Assembly: GCF_000244955.1 (NCBI RefSeq)
Contig: NZ_CM001439.1
Location: 1,392,628 to 1,456,627, forward strand
Reading direction: 5' to 3'
Origin: Saccharomonospora marina XMU15
Lineage (GTDB): Bacteria > Actinomycetota > Actinomycetes > Mycobacteriales > Pseudonocardiaceae
Length of the DNA: 64,000 nucleotides
Each line of letters starts with the position of its first letter. Positions within the stretch are counted from its first letter, which is position 1. The notes beneath the pieces are model-generated. The model was not told the DNA's origin. It did no database searches and saw only the letters and a program-made list of their open reading frames with translations. Position numbers and translations under genes: made by a program. Shown piece after piece: positions 52,083 through 61,598 of this stretch.

Positions 52083-52654
52083 ATGAGCGTCGCGTTCGCT
52101 GATTCCGCATTGAGCTGGGACGACCTGCTGCGTCTCTGGCGCGAGCTGGAGGTGCCCGAGGGGTGGCGGCCGGAGGTTGCGCTCGAGGGGATCCACATCA
52201 CGCCGCCACCTGGGGAACGCACAATCTGATCGCGGGACGGGTGCATCGGGCGCTTCTGCCTGCGCTGCCGCAGGACTGCGAAGTCTTCCAGACCCTCGGT
52301 GTCGGAATCAGCGGTATCGGCGCGATCTACGTTCCCGACCTGTGCGTGGTGCCCCGAAGCGCCGTGCCGAGGACGTCCGATCCTGCGGCGGCCGAGGATG
52401 TGCTGCTCGCCGTCGAAATCACCTCCCGATGCAATGTCGAGCACGACCGTAAGCGCAAGAAGTGGGCGTACGCGCACGGCGGCATTCCGCAGTACCTGCT
52501 CATCGACGCCTCCGACGAGGAAGGTGCCGCCGTGTCGCTGTTCAGCGAGCAGGCAGGCGGCTCCTACCGCAGGGCTTGCAGGATGGCATTCGGCGAACGG
52601 ATCAAGCTCGGCGAGCCGTTCGACATCGAACTGGACACCGACCGGTTCGAGTGA
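52083..52654 (+). pseudogene. Uma2-family endonuclease-like gene with a frameshift
   Basis: The ATG at 52083 has a good GGGAGG ribosome site and encodes 'WDDLLRLWRELEVPEGWRPE' and then 'HITPPPGER', but hits TGA at 52228-52230. From about 52221 the next frame continues exactly where the family does: 'HNLIAGRVHRALLPALP', 'VYVPDLCVVP'-like, 'LAVEITS' and 'KWAYAHGGIPQYLLID', to a stop at 52654. One base is missing near 52215-52221. The PD-(D/E)xK residues lie after the break. It is either a recent pseudogene, a sequencing error or, less likely, a programmed shift. Confidence 0.8.
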
Positions 52655-52713
52655 ATCCCGGGGTTCGGGGACGGGCTTTTCCTACTCGGCCGTTCATCTG
52701 GCAATCTTGACGT

Positions 52714-53565
52714 GTGTTGCGGCTTGCCGGTGCGAGGCTGCTCGAGGACAGGGACTACCCGGCCGTTCGCGCGGTGCTCGCGGCGGACCCGGTGGGCAGC
52801 TGCATGGTTTCCGCCCGCGTCGAGTTGGCGGGGCTGGACCCATGGCGGCTCGGCGGGGAACTGTGGGGCGCCGAAGGCCGCTACGGCAGGAACGGACTGC
52901 AGGGGCTGTGCTTCGCGGGTCCCAACCTGATCCCGTTGCGGGGCAGCGCGGCTGTGTTGCGTTCCTTCGCCGACCGTGCGCTGCGCAGGCCAAGGACATG
53001 CTCGTCGCTGGTCGGGCCCGCCGAGCAGGTGCTGGGCCTGTGGTCGGAGTTGGTGGCCGAATGGGGACCTGCCAGGGAGGTGCGGCCCGATCAGCCGCTG
53101 ATGGCCATCGACCGGCTGCCCGACGTCGCCGTTGACCCGTTCGTCCGACCTGTGCGGCCCGACGAGTTGGAGCGGTACCTGCCCGCGGCGGTCGCCATGT
53201 TCACCGAGGAAGTGGGCATTGATCCGAGGATCGGCGACGGGGGAGCGAGCTACCGGGCACGGGTGTCCGAACTGATCGCGTCGGGTCGGGCGTTCGCCAG
53301 GTTCGAACACGGTGAAGTGGTGTTCAAGGCCGAGATCGGGGCGCTTTCCGAAAGCGTGGGCCAGATCCAGGGGGTGTGGGTACATCCCGATCGCCGCGGC
53401 GGCGGCCTCGGCACGGCGGGAACGGCCGCCGTCGCCGCCAGGCTGGTGCAGGGGATGGGCCGCGTCGCCAGTCTGTACGTCAACTCCTTCAACGTGCCCG
53501 CGCTCGCCGCCTACCGCAAGATCGGCTTCCGGCAGGTCGGCCGCTACGCGACGGTGCTCTTCTGA
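52714..53565 (+). CDS. GNAT-family N-acetyltransferase with DUF4081 domain
   Basis: A 283-residue protein. The N-terminal 130 residues ('DRDYPAVRAVLAADPVGSC', 'LCFAGPNLIPLRG') match DUF4081. The C-terminal half is a GNAT domain, with the acetyl-CoA loop in 'GVWVHPDRRGGGLGTAGT' and 'YVNSFNVPALAAYRKIGF'. The homologue beside ispG in M. tuberculosis is Rv2867c by my recollection. Start is GTG with no ribosome site, possibly leaderless. Substrate unknown. Confidence 0.85.
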   Translation: MLRLAGARLLEDRDYPAVRAVLAADPVGSCMVSARVELAGLDPWRLGGELWGAEGRYGRNGLQGLCFAGPNLIPLRGSAAVLRSFADRALRRPRTCSSLVGPAEQVLGLWSELVAEWGPAREVRPDQPLMAIDRLPDVAVDPFVRPVRPDELERYLPAAVAMFTEEVGIDPRIGDGGASYRARVSELIASGRAFARFEHGEVVFKAEIGALSESVGQIQGVWVHPDRRGGGLGTAGTAAVAARLVQGMGRVASLYVNSFNVPALAAYRKIGFRQVGRYATVLF

Positions 53566-53709
53566 GCGTGCTCAACGGCCGACGGCGGCGTCGACCGCTC
53601 CCGCTGCGTACCGTCGCGTCGAACTCGGGCACCCGGAAGCCGGGTTCGGTGCCGGTGCTCTACCACGACCAGTGCCGTTAATGAGCCGCGTAACCGGCGG
53701 GCGATCGCA

Positions 53710-53715
53710 TATTGT
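53710..53715 (+). promoter_or_regulatory. candidate -10 element of the PBP gene (leaderless type)
   Basis: TATTGT, then 6 nt, then the GTG at 53722. No ribosome-binding site is possible in between. Confidence 0.45.
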
Positions 53716-53721
53716 CAGCCT

Positions 53722-55524
53722 GTGCGAACCAAGCCTCACCCGATCGTGTCATTACTGCTCAGCGCAGCCCTCGTGCTCAGTGGGTGCGGGGTCCTCGGCG
53801 GCAGCGACGCCGAGGACGTCACCACAGAATTCCTCACCGCACTTGCCGGGGGCGACACCGAACGGGCCGCCGCGCTGACCGACTCCCCGGGAGCCGCGAA
53901 GAGCACGCTCGACCAGGTGAGGTCCGCACTGCAACCCGAGGCCGTCGAAACGCGGGTGAACCGGGTCGACGAGTGGGATGGTCGGGAGGCCGGAGCCGAC
54001 TACCGGATCGGGTGGCGGCTCGGCGACGGCCGTCGCTGGGACTACGACTCTCGCGCCCGCCTGTACCAGATCGAGGGCGAGTGGAAGGTGCGCTGGCAAC
54101 CGGCTGTCGTGCATCCCAAGCTCGGGGCGAACCAGTCGCTGGCCCTGCGAACCGAACTGCCGCCGCCCGCACCCGTCCTCGACCGCGACGGCGCGCCGCT
54201 GCTCACTGCCGACACGGTCGTGAGCGTGCTGGTGGATCGTCGCGAGGCGGGTGAGCAACTGGACCGGGTGGTCGGCACACTCGCAGACAAGCTCGGCCCG
54301 CTGGACGCGAGCATCACCCGACGCTCCATCGGCGAGGGCGTGCGACGCACCGAAGCAGGCAAGCCCTACGTCGCGGCAGTGCTTCGCTCGAACGACTACT
54401 ACGCGATCAAACCCGCCATCTACGACCTTCCGGGCGTGCGGTTCACCAGCCAGCAACGGTTGCTCACGGTCGAGAAGGACCTCGGCAGCCAGGTCCTTCC
54501 CGCCATCCGCACCGCCATGGCGGACCGACTCGGCGGCAAGCCCGGCTGGCGGATCGTCGTCGTGGACGCATCCGGCGCCGAACTCGACCGGCTGCACAGT
54601 GTGCGACCGCAGGAGGCCGAGGCGCTGAACAGCACGCTGAGCCTGCCGACCCAGCAGGCTGCCGAGCGGGCGCTGGACGAGGTCGATGTGCCAGGGGCCA
54701 TCGTGGCGTTGCGGCCGTCGACCGGTGAACTGCTGGCGGTGGCGCAGAACGAACCTGCCGACGCCGAGGGCGCCATCGCGCTCACCGGCCGTTACCCGCC
54801 CGGCTCCACTTTCAAGATCGCTACGGCGGCCGCCGTGCTCGGCCAGGGCCGCGTGCGTGCCGACACGCCGGTGGAATGCCCACCGACGACCGTGATCGCG
54901 GACAGGTTGGTGCCCAACGACGAGCGGTTCGGCCTCGGCAGGGTCCCGTTGCACACCGCGTTCGCGCACTCGTGCAACACCACGTTCGCGCGGCTCTCGG
55001 CGGACCTGCCGCCCTCGGCCCTCACCGAGGCGGCCCGCAGTCTCGGCATCGGTGCGGATTTCGTGGTGCCGGGCATCACGACGGTCACCGGGTCTGCCCC
55101 GCCGGGGGACACGCGAGTGCTGCGCGCCGAGAACGGCTTCGGGCAGGGCCGCATGCTCGCGAGCCCGTTCGGGATGGCGCTGATGGCAGGCACGGTCGCC
55201 TCGGGCGAGACCCCTGTGCCGAGCCTGGTGAGCGGGCAGCGCACCGAGGCGACCAAACTCGGAGAGCCGTTGCAGCCCGAGGTGCTGAAGGCGCTGCGCG
55301 GGATGATGCGCGAGGTGGTGACCGACGGCACCGCGCAGCGGCTGCGTGACCTGCCCGGTGTGCACGGCAAGACGGGAACAGCGCAGTTCGGCGACGGAAG
55401 CAACGCCCACGGGTGGTTCGCCGGGTACTCCGGTGACGTCGCCTTCTCGGTGCTGCTGGTGGGTGCGGGGTCGTCCAAGCCCGCCGTCGAGGTCAGCGAG
55501 CGCTTTCTCGAACAGCTGTCCTGA
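53722..55524 (+). CDS. penicillin-binding lipoprotein with MecA-N-type domain
   Basis: A 600-residue class B-type transpeptidase. A lipoprotein signal ends at Cys22 ('VLSGC'). An NTF2-like MecA_N domain covers about 28-145, and a dimerisation-like region follows. The transpeptidase motifs are Ser362-x-x-Lys365 ('GSTFK'), Ser417-x-Asn419 ('SCN') and Lys550-Thr-Gly. It cross-links peptidoglycan outside the membrane. The conserved neighbour in M. tuberculosis is Rv2864c. MecA_N proteins can have low beta-lactam affinity, which is not predictable here. Confidence 0.92.
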   Translation: MRTKPHPIVSLLLSAALVLSGCGVLGGSDAEDVTTEFLTALAGGDTERAAALTDSPGAAKSTLDQVRSALQPEAVETRVNRVDEWDGREAGADYRIGWRLGDGRRWDYDSRARLYQIEGEWKVRWQPAVVHPKLGANQSLALRTELPPPAPVLDRDGAPLLTADTVVSVLVDRREAGEQLDRVVGTLADKLGPLDASITRRSIGEGVRRTEAGKPYVAAVLRSNDYYAIKPAIYDLPGVRFTSQQRLLTVEKDLGSQVLPAIRTAMADRLGGKPGWRIVVVDASGAELDRLHSVRPQEAEALNSTLSLPTQQAAERALDEVDVPGAIVALRPSTGELLAVAQNEPADAEGAIALTGRYPPGSTFKIATAAAVLGQGRVRADTPVECPPTTVIADRLVPNDERFGLGRVPLHTAFAHSCNTTFARLSADLPPSALTEAARSLGIGADFVVPGITTVTGSAPPGDTRVLRAENGFGQGRMLASPFGMALMAGTVASGETPVPSLVSGQRTEATKLGEPLQPEVLKALRGMMREVVTDGTAQRLRDLPGVHGKTGTAQFGDGSNAHGWFAGYSGDVAFSVLLVGAGSSKPAVEVSERFLEQLS

Positions 55525-55570
55525 CTCGCGGCAGGGTCCCGCTCGGCGGTCCGCCGATCGGGCAGCGTCG

Positions 55571-55576
55571 TAGGCT
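55571..55576 (+). promoter_or_regulatory. candidate -10 element of map (leaderless type)
   Basis: TAGGCT, then 6 nt (GGGGGC), then the map ATG at 55583. Confidence 0.4.
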
Positions 55577-55582
55577 GGGGGC

Positions 55583-56440
55583 ATGCCCGATCGCGCTCCG
55601 CTCAAGCCCGGCGTCCAGTCCCCACGCCGCCCAGTCCCGTCCTCCATCGAACGTCCCGAGTATGTCGGCAGGCCCGCACCCAAACGGGACAGCGGCAACG
55701 GCGTGCGCAGCCCGGAGGTCATCGAGGCGATGCGCGTGGCGAGCCGGATCGCGGCTCAGGCGCTCGAGGAAGGCGGCAAGGCCGTCAAACCCGGCAACAC
55801 CACCGACGACATCGACCGGGTGGTGCACGAGTTCCTGCTCGACCACGGGGCTTACCCGTCCACGCTCGGTTACCGCGACTTCCCCAAGTCCTGCTGCACT
55901 TCGCTGAACGAGGTCATCTGCCACGGCATCCCCGACTCGACCGTCATCGAGGACGGTGACATCTGCAACATCGACGTCACGGCCTACATCGGCGGGGTGC
56001 ACGGCGACACCAACGCCACGTTCCTCGCCGGTGACGTGTCCGAAGAGGTCCGGCTGCTCGTCGAACGCACCCGTGAGGCGACGATGCGTGCCATCAAGGC
56101 CGTGCGGCCAGGCCGCCAGCTGAACGTGATCGGCAGGGTCATCGAGTCCTACGCCAAGCGGTTCGGCTACGGCGTCGTTCGCGACTTCACCGGCCACGGT
56201 GTCGGACCCGCCTTCCACACGGCACCGACCGTGTTGCACTACGAGGAACCGTCGGTGACCACGGTGATCGAGCAGAACATGACGTTCACGATCGAGCCCA
56301 TGATCACGCTGGGCACGATCGACTACGACGTCTGGCCCGACGACTGGACGGTGACCACGAAGGACAAGAAGTGGACCGCCCAGTTCGAGCACACGATCCT
56401 GGTGACCGAGACCGGAGCGGAGATTCTCACGCTGCCGTGA
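55583..56440 (+). CDS. map: type I methionyl aminopeptidase
   Basis: A 285-residue MetAP that removes N-terminal Met from new proteins. A 40-residue Pro/Arg-rich N-terminal extension ('[20 protein letters not shown]') has the SH3-ligand-like character of MetAP-Ic enzymes such as M. tuberculosis MapB (also 285 residues). The pita-bread core has '[20 protein letters not shown]' with metal Asp pairs, '[11 protein letters not shown]', 'TIEPM' and '[10 protein letters not shown]'. It ends the conserved backbone here. Confidence 0.94.
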   Translation: MPDRAPLKPGVQSPRRPVPSSIERPEYVGRPAPKRDSGNGVRSPEVIEAMRVASRIAAQALEEGGKAVKPGNTTDDIDRVVHEFLLDHGAYPSTLGYRDFPKSCCTSLNEVICHGIPDSTVIEDGDICNIDVTAYIGGVHGDTNATFLAGDVSEEVRLLVERTREATMRAIKAVRPGRQLNVIGRVIESYAKRFGYGVVRDFTGHGVGPAFHTAPTVLHYEEPSVTTVIEQNMTFTIEPMITLGTIDYDVWPDDWTVTTKDKKWTAQFEHTILVTETGAEILTLP

Positions 56441-56454
56441 GGTGGCCGTCGACG

Positions 56455-57138
56455 CTAGCCGGTCGGGTCGGTCTGCCTCGCGATCAGCTCGTCGAGGAAG
56501 CCCCGTGCCTGCTCGCTCGCTCGCCGCGGGTCCTTGTCGGCGATGGCGTCGAGGATGCCGCGGTGGTCGATCGCCTCGGCCTTCGAGAGGTCGGCCTGCG
56601 AGGTGGTGGCCACGCTGGCCGTGACCACCTCGGTCAGTCCCCGGTACAGCTCGGTGAGCAGGGTGTTGTGGCCTGCCTGAACCACGGCGAGGTGGAACTC
56701 GGCATCGGTGCGCACGAACGCGGTGAAGTCGCCGTCGGCCCAGGCCCGGTCTCGACGGTCGAGCAGTGTTGCGAGCAGTTCCAGGTCGGCTTCGGTGCGC
56801 TCGTGCGCGGCCAGTGCCGCGCCCTCCACCTCCAGCGTCCTGCGCACCTGCAGTACCTCACGCAACTGTGAGCCACAGAGCCTGCGAACGGCGCCGGAGA
56901 CCTCGCTGGTGGCGCGCACGTAAGTGCCGTCGCCCTGCCGTACCTCGAGCAGCCCGCTGTGAGCGAGTGCGCGAACGGCCTCCCGGATGGTGTTGCGGCC
57001 GACCCCGAGAGTGGTAACCAGCTCCTGTTCGGTGGGAATGCGTTCGCCGACAGGCCACTCGCCATGGCGAATGGCCTGCCTGAGCTGGCCGATGACCTGA
57101 TCGACCAGTCCGGAGCGTTGGGGCGCTGCCAGTGGCAC
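56455..57138 (-). CDS. GntR-family (FadR subfamily) transcriptional regulator
   Basis: A 227-residue repressor. The winged HTH is at about 8-72 ('GERIPTEQELVTTLGVGRNT', 'IREAVRALAHSGLLEVRQGD'). An FCD ligand-binding domain follows, with Asp/His metal positions ('DAEFHLAVV', 'DHRGILDAI'). The start is GTG with GAAAGGA about 8 nt upstream. It is divergent from the MFS transporter, whose promoter holds an inverted repeat overlapping the -10, so this regulator most likely controls the transporter. Confidence 0.88.
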   Translation of the reverse strand: MPLAAPQRSGLVDQVIGQLRQAIRHGEWPVGERIPTEQELVTTLGVGRNTIREAVRALAHSGLLEVRQGDGTYVRATSEVSGAVRRLCGSQLREVLQVRRTLEVEGAALAAHERTEADLELLATLLDRRDRAWADGDFTAFVRTDAEFHLAVVQAGHNTLLTELYRGLTEVVTASVATTSQADLSKAEAIDHRGILDAIADKDPRRASEQARGFLDELIARQTDPTG

Positions 57139-57191
57139 CGCAGGGTCCTTTCCACGAGCCTTCGCTTGCGTCAGCAGTGCTGCGTCGTCCG

Positions 57192-57222
57192 TTCAACCGA
57201 TCATCCTACGTATGGTTAGGAT
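57192..57222 (+). promoter_or_regulatory. promoter and candidate GntR operator of the MFS gene
   Basis: ATCCTA (57203-57208) and TAGGAT (57217-57222) form a perfect inverted repeat with an 8-nt spacer. The right arm doubles as a -10 element 7 nt before the ATG at 57230, with TTCAAC at 57192-57197 as a possible -35 (19-bp spacing). A repressor bound here would block the -10. Confidence 0.45.
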
Positions 57223-57229
57223 AGCGAAC

Positions 57230-58462
57230 ATGTCGGCCGATGGTGGGATGTCCGTGGACGCCGAGGTTCGTCGCGGCACGAACCACGGCCGCAGGCACTC
57301 GGCACTGCTGGGCGGCGGCCTGCTGCTGGCGGTCGCGGTGGTGCTCGCGGCACTCAACCTGCGGCCGTCCATCACCGCTGTCGCATCGGTACTCGACGAG
57401 ATGCGCAACGATCTCGCAGCGTCGGGCGTCTGGGCCGGCGCGCTCACCACCGCCCCGGGACTGTGCTTCGCCATCGCGGGACTGGCCGCCCCGCTGCTGG
57501 CAAGGCGGGTCGGTGTCAACGCGGGCGTGGCCACCGCTCTCACCGTGCTCACGGCGGGGCTGCTGCTGCGGATCCTCGACGGGCCGCTCGTCGTGCTCGG
57601 AGGCACTCTCGTGGCGAGCGCGGGCATCGCCTTCGCCAACGTGCTGATTCCGGTGGTGGTCAAGGCTTCGTTCGCCACCAAGGTCGGCCTGATGACCGGG
57701 ATCTACACGGCCGCGTTGCAGGCGGGCGGTGCGCTCGGCTCCTCGGTGACGCCCCCACTCGACGCGGCTTTGGGCGGCTGGCGCTCGGCCCTTGGCAGCT
57801 GGGCGATGCTGTCGGCGCTGGCACTGGTGTTGTGGCTGATCGCCATGCGTGGCGCGGCGAGCGTGACCAAGGCGCCGGGTGGAGTGAGCGGCGGGCGGTC
57901 GCTGCTGCGTAGCCCGCTCGCGTGGATCGTGACGATCTTCTTCGGGTCGCAGGCGAGCCTTGCCTACGTCGTCATGGGATGGCTACCGCAGGTGCTGATG
58001 GACGCGGGCGTCACTCGCACGACCGCGGGGCTGCTGCTGGGCCTGGTCTCCATTCTCGGGCTGCCGGTGAGCCTGGTCGTACCCGCGATGGCGGCGCGGC
58101 AGGGCAGTCAGAGCTGGTGGATCGTTGGGCTGGGGGTATTCGGGATCGCGGGGGTCACCGGGCTGATGATCGCCCCTTCGGCCTCACCGCTGCTGTGGTC
58201 GATTCTGGTGGGCATCGGTATGAGCGTGTTCTCGCTCGCGCTCACCACCATCGCGTTGCGTGCTCGCGACAGTGCCGACACCGCGAAGCTGTCGGGCATG
58301 GCACAGGGCTTCGGCTACCTGCTCGCCGCGCTGGGGCCGTTCCTGTTCGGGCTGCTGCACGACCTCACCGGCGGCTGGACGGTGTCGTTCGCGATGCTGC
58401 TGGCGATCGTGGCAGGCCAGATGGTGTTCGGCTTCCTGGCCGGTCGACCAAGGTACGTGTAG
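57230..58462 (+). CDS. MFS transporter, CynX/NimT family
   Basis: A 410-residue transporter with 12 predicted membrane helices. The CynX/NimT pattern is clear: 'LNLRPSITAVASVLDEM' in the first loop, 'GLAAPLLARRVG', and 'TGIYTAALQAGGALGSSVTP' in the fourth to fifth helices. Homologues carry cyanate or 2-nitroimidazole; the substrate here is unknown. ATG 57230 is preferred to ATG 57212 because the latter lies upstream of, and overlaps, the -10/operator. Control by the divergent GntR gene is likely. Confidence 0.87.
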   Translation: MSADGGMSVDAEVRRGTNHGRRHSALLGGGLLLAVAVVLAALNLRPSITAVASVLDEMRNDLAASGVWAGALTTAPGLCFAIAGLAAPLLARRVGVNAGVATALTVLTAGLLLRILDGPLVVLGGTLVASAGIAFANVLIPVVVKASFATKVGLMTGIYTAALQAGGALGSSVTPPLDAALGGWRSALGSWAMLSALALVLWLIAMRGAASVTKAPGGVSGGRSLLRSPLAWIVTIFFGSQASLAYVVMGWLPQVLMDAGVTRTTAGLLLGLVSILGLPVSLVVPAMAARQGSQSWWIVGLGVFGIAGVTGLMIAPSASPLLWSILVGIGMSVFSLALTTIALRARDSADTAKLSGMAQGFGYLLAALGPFLFGLLHDLTGGWTVSFAMLLAIVAGQMVFGFLAGRPRYV

Positions 58463-58465
58463 CGG

Positions 58466-59854
58466 CTACTCGCCGACCAGCTTCAGCAGGGCGTTCTCCA
58501 CCAGTTCCGGCATCGCGGGATGGATCCAGTACTGCCCCTTCGCCATGGATCGCGCGTCGAGCCCGAAGCTCATCGCCTGGATCAGCGGCTGCAGCAGCGT
58601 GGGCGCCTGCGGTCCGATGATATGGGCGCCCAGTAGCTTCCCGGTGCCTTCCTCGGCGATCAACTTCGCGAAGCCGCTGGTGTCCTCCATCGCCCAGCCG
58701 TAGGCGATGTCGGCGTAGTCCTGGACCGCGCTCACATACCGGATTCCTCGCGCGGCGGCGTCTCGTTCGGTCAGGCCGACCGAGGCGATCTGCGGTGAGG
58801 TGAACACCGCGTGGGGCACGAACCGGTGGTCGGCGGCGATCGGATCTTCGGGGTGCAGCAGGTTGTGCTGCACGACGCGCGCCTCGTGGTTGGCAACGTG
58901 CTTGAGTTCGTACCACGAAGACAGGTCACCGAGCGCGTAGATGCCCTCCACGCTGGTGCGCTGGTACTCGTCCACCACGACGTGCCCGCTTGGCGAGGTG
59001 GCGACGCCGGTGGCCGCCACGTCGAGCAGGTCGGAGTTCGGGCGCCTGCCGGTGGCCACGAGCAGCAGCTCGGCTTCGACGGTCTCGTCGCCGCCGGGCC
59101 CACGCAGGTCGAGGGCCACTCCGGCGGAGGTGCGGCGGGCACGCACACTCGCGCGGTTGAGGCGCACGTCGAAACGTCGCGACGCCAGTTCGGTGAACCG
59201 CAGGCTGACGTCGTCGTCCTCGGTGCGAAGCAGCGCACCCGAACGGGCCACGATCGTCACGTCCACGCCGAAGGAACCGAGGACGTGGGCGAACTCGGCG
59301 CTGATGAACCCGCTGCCGAGAATGATCGCGCGCGGGGGCAACTCGTCGATGCGCATCACGGTGTCGGAGGTGTGGTAGCCGACCTCGGCCAGGCCCGGCA
59401 CGTCCGGCACCGTCGCGCGGCCGCCTGCGGCCAGCACGAACTCATCCGCTGTCAGCGTCTCCTCGCCGTGGGGCAGGGTCACCGCCAGTTCCTTGTGCCC
59501 GGTGAACCGACCCTCGCCCTGATATACCGTGACGCCGTCGTTGTCGGGATGGTCGAGGCGGTACCGTAGCCCGCCGTCGGCGATCGGGTCGATCCGGCCG
59601 AAAACCCGGTCACGAATCTCTCGCCACCGCACCCCGCGCAGTTCCAGATCGGCGCCGAGCCGCTTCGCCTCCGCGGGTGCCGCCGCGAGGTCGGCCGGGT
59701 AGACGAACATCTTCGTGGGGATACAGCCCACGTTCAGGCACGTGCCGCCGAAGACGCCCTTCTCGACGATCGCGACCTTACGGTCGGCGAAGCGCTGGTC
59801 GAGGATCGAGTTGCCGGATCCGGTACCGACGATCACGAGGTCGTAGTGCGGCAC
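58466..59854 (-). CDS. mtr: mycothione reductase
   Basis: A 462-residue FAD/NADPH disulfide reductase that keeps mycothiol reduced. The FAD loop is '[19 protein letters not shown]', and the redox pair is Cys39 and Cys44 ('[12 protein letters not shown]'). The Gly-Ser-Gly-Asn-Ser loop and 'MFVYPADLA' separate it from glutathione and mercuric reductases. The C-terminal '[16 protein letters not shown]' has the active His-Glu pair. GTG at 59854, with GAAGGG about 8 nt upstream, is chosen over an in-frame start 23 codons earlier. It confirms a mycothiol-producing actinobacterium. Confidence 0.93.
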   Translation of the reverse strand: MPHYDLVIVGTGSGNSILDQRFADRKVAIVEKGVFGGTCLNVGCIPTKMFVYPADLAAAPAEAKRLGADLELRGVRWREIRDRVFGRIDPIADGGLRYRLDHPDNDGVTVYQGEGRFTGHKELAVTLPHGEETLTADEFVLAAGGRATVPDVPGLAEVGYHTSDTVMRIDELPPRAIILGSGFISAEFAHVLGSFGVDVTIVARSGALLRTEDDDVSLRFTELASRRFDVRLNRASVRARRTSAGVALDLRGPGGDETVEAELLLVATGRRPNSDLLDVAATGVATSPSGHVVVDEYQRTSVEGIYALGDLSSWYELKHVANHEARVVQHNLLHPEDPIAADHRFVPHAVFTSPQIASVGLTERDAAARGIRYVSAVQDYADIAYGWAMEDTSGFAKLIAEEGTGKLLGAHIIGPQAPTLLQPLIQAMSFGLDARSMAKGQYWIHPAMPELVENALLKLVGE

Positions 59855-60008
59855 GGCGTTGCCCTTCGGACGGCGACGGTTTGCGTGTAACCCAACCGGG
59901 TTCCCGGTCGAATTGTTCCGCACGACCGCAACGCCGGTACCACCACCGCTGATGTGGTCGAGGTCATAGCGAGTCGTGTCGTGTCCGGTTCGGAGTTTCG
60001 CGGTCTCC

Positions 60009-61517
60009 TCAGCCGGGTTCGCGGCCGAGCCGCACCCATGGCAACCCGGCGGGCGCGCCTTCGCGGATCAGCTTCAGCAGCGCGGAGGTGTCCACGTGCT
60101 CGGCGATCGCGTCGGCAAGGGTGTCGAGCATGGCTTCCCTGCGGGCCGCGAACCCGGGGGCGTTCTGCTGCGGCTGCCACGGCACCCCCGCCTGCGAGGC
60201 GACCTCTGCCAGCCACGCGCGGCGAAACCCGTCGCTTTCGAAGGCGCCGTGCCACATCGTGCCCCACAGCGCTGCGCGTCGCATGCCGCCCAGAAACGGT
60301 TCCCAGTCTCCGCCTTGCCTGGTGACGACACCGTGGTGGATCTCGTAGCCGGTGACCGGATGGCCTCGCCAGTGACCCGTCGGCCTCCGCAATGTCTTGT
60401 CCTTGCCGAAGCGCACCCGCAACGGCAACAGGTCGAGACCGGGCACCGTACCCACGCCCGACTCGACGCCGTCGTCGACGGTGCTCGCGAACATCTGAAA
60501 GCCGCCACAGATGCCGAGCACCGGGCGGCTCTGCCGCACTCGCGCGGCGAGGACGTCGGCAAGGCCACGCTCCCGCAGCCAGCCGAGGTCGTCCACAGTG
60601 GACCTGGTGCCTGGAAGCACGGCCAGGTCGGCTGCCGAGAGCACGTCGGGGTCCGCCGTGACCGTCACCTCGACGCCGGGCTCGGCCGCCAACGGGTCGA
60701 CATCGGTGGCATTTGACACCCTCGGCAGCCGGACCACGGCCACGCGCAGAGTCGCCGCCTCACCACTTCGGTTGCGCGACCAGCCGGCGAGAGCGAGCGC
60801 GTCCTCGGAGTCCAGCCACACATCGGCAAGCCAGGGCAACACCCCGAGCACCGGCCTGCCGGTGATCTCGTGCAGCGTGCGCAGCCCCGGCTCGAGCAGT
60901 GCTCGATCACCCCGGAACTTGTTCACGACGAACGCGGCCAACCGCGCTTGGTCCTGCTTGTCGAGCAGCCCGACCGTTCCCGCCATGGCGGCGAGCACGC
61001 CACCCCTGTCGATGTCGCCGACGAGTACGACGGGGAGGTCCGCCGCCCTCGCGAGGCCCATGTTGACGTAGTCGCCCTCCCGCAGGTTCACCTCGGCAGG
61101 GCTGCCCGCGCCCTCGCAGACAACGACATCGAAGCGGGCTCGCAACTCGCAGAGCGCTTCGTGGGCCGAACGGGCGAGTGCCTCTCGGCCCGCCGACCAG
61201 TTTCCGGAACGGAGTTCGCCCCACGGCTTGCCGCGTAACACCACGTGGCTGCGCCGGTCACCGCCCGGTTTGAGCAGTACCGGGTTCATCGCCGATTCCG
61301 GCTCGACCCCGCATGCCCGTGCCTGCAACCACTGTGCCCTGCCGATCTCGGATCCGTCGGCGCACACCATGGAGTTGTTCGACATGTTCTGCGCCTTGAA
61401 CGGGGCCACGCTCACGCCCTGGCGAGCGAGCCAGCGGCACAGTCCAGCCACGACAGTCGACTTCCCCGCGTCCGACGTCGTTCCCGCCACAAGCAGTCCG
61501 CCTCGGATTGCCGCCAA
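60009..61517 (-). CDS. cobQ: cobyric acid synthase (glutamine-hydrolysing)
   Basis: A 502-residue enzyme that amidates four side chains of adenosylcobyrinic diamide in cobalamin synthesis. The ATP-binding domain has '[17 protein letters not shown]' and '[11 protein letters not shown]'. The class I glutaminase domain has nucleophile Cys337 ('GICGGFQM') and His423 ('MWHGAFES'). No cobalamin riboswitch fits in the 81 bp before it, and no other cob gene is in the window. Confidence 0.94.
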   Translation of the reverse strand: MAAIRGGLLVAGTTSDAGKSTVVAGLCRWLARQGVSVAPFKAQNMSNNSMVCADGSEIGRAQWLQARACGVEPESAMNPVLLKPGGDRRSHVVLRGKPWGELRSGNWSAGREALARSAHEALCELRARFDVVVCEGAGSPAEVNLREGDYVNMGLARAADLPVVLVGDIDRGGVLAAMAGTVGLLDKQDQARLAAFVVNKFRGDRALLEPGLRTLHEITGRPVLGVLPWLADVWLDSEDALALAGWSRNRSGEAATLRVAVVRLPRVSNATDVDPLAAEPGVEVTVTADPDVLSAADLAVLPGTRSTVDDLGWLRERGLADVLAARVRQSRPVLGICGGFQMFASTVDDGVESGVGTVPGLDLLPLRVRFGKDKTLRRPTGHWRGHPVTGYEIHHGVVTRQGGDWEPFLGGMRRAALWGTMWHGAFESDGFRRAWLAEVASQAGVPWQPQQNAPGFAARREAMLDTLADAIAEHVDTSALLKLIREGAPAGLPWVRLGREPG

Positions 61518-61598
61518 GCTATTCCACTCCTTCCGGGGACACCGTGGGCGCCCGGGTTCAATCTAGGGTTGACCTGGTATCGAGGGAGGGGAAATTTC

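Noticed and set aside
57212-57229. Upstream ATG as the start of the MFS gene
   Set aside because: It lies within the inverted repeat and upstream of the -10-like TAGGAT, so it would not be on the predicted transcript; it cannot be fully excluded if another promoter is used.
61518-61598. Cobalamin riboswitch before cobQ
   Set aside because: The 81-bp gap is too short and no conserved B12-box sequence is visible.
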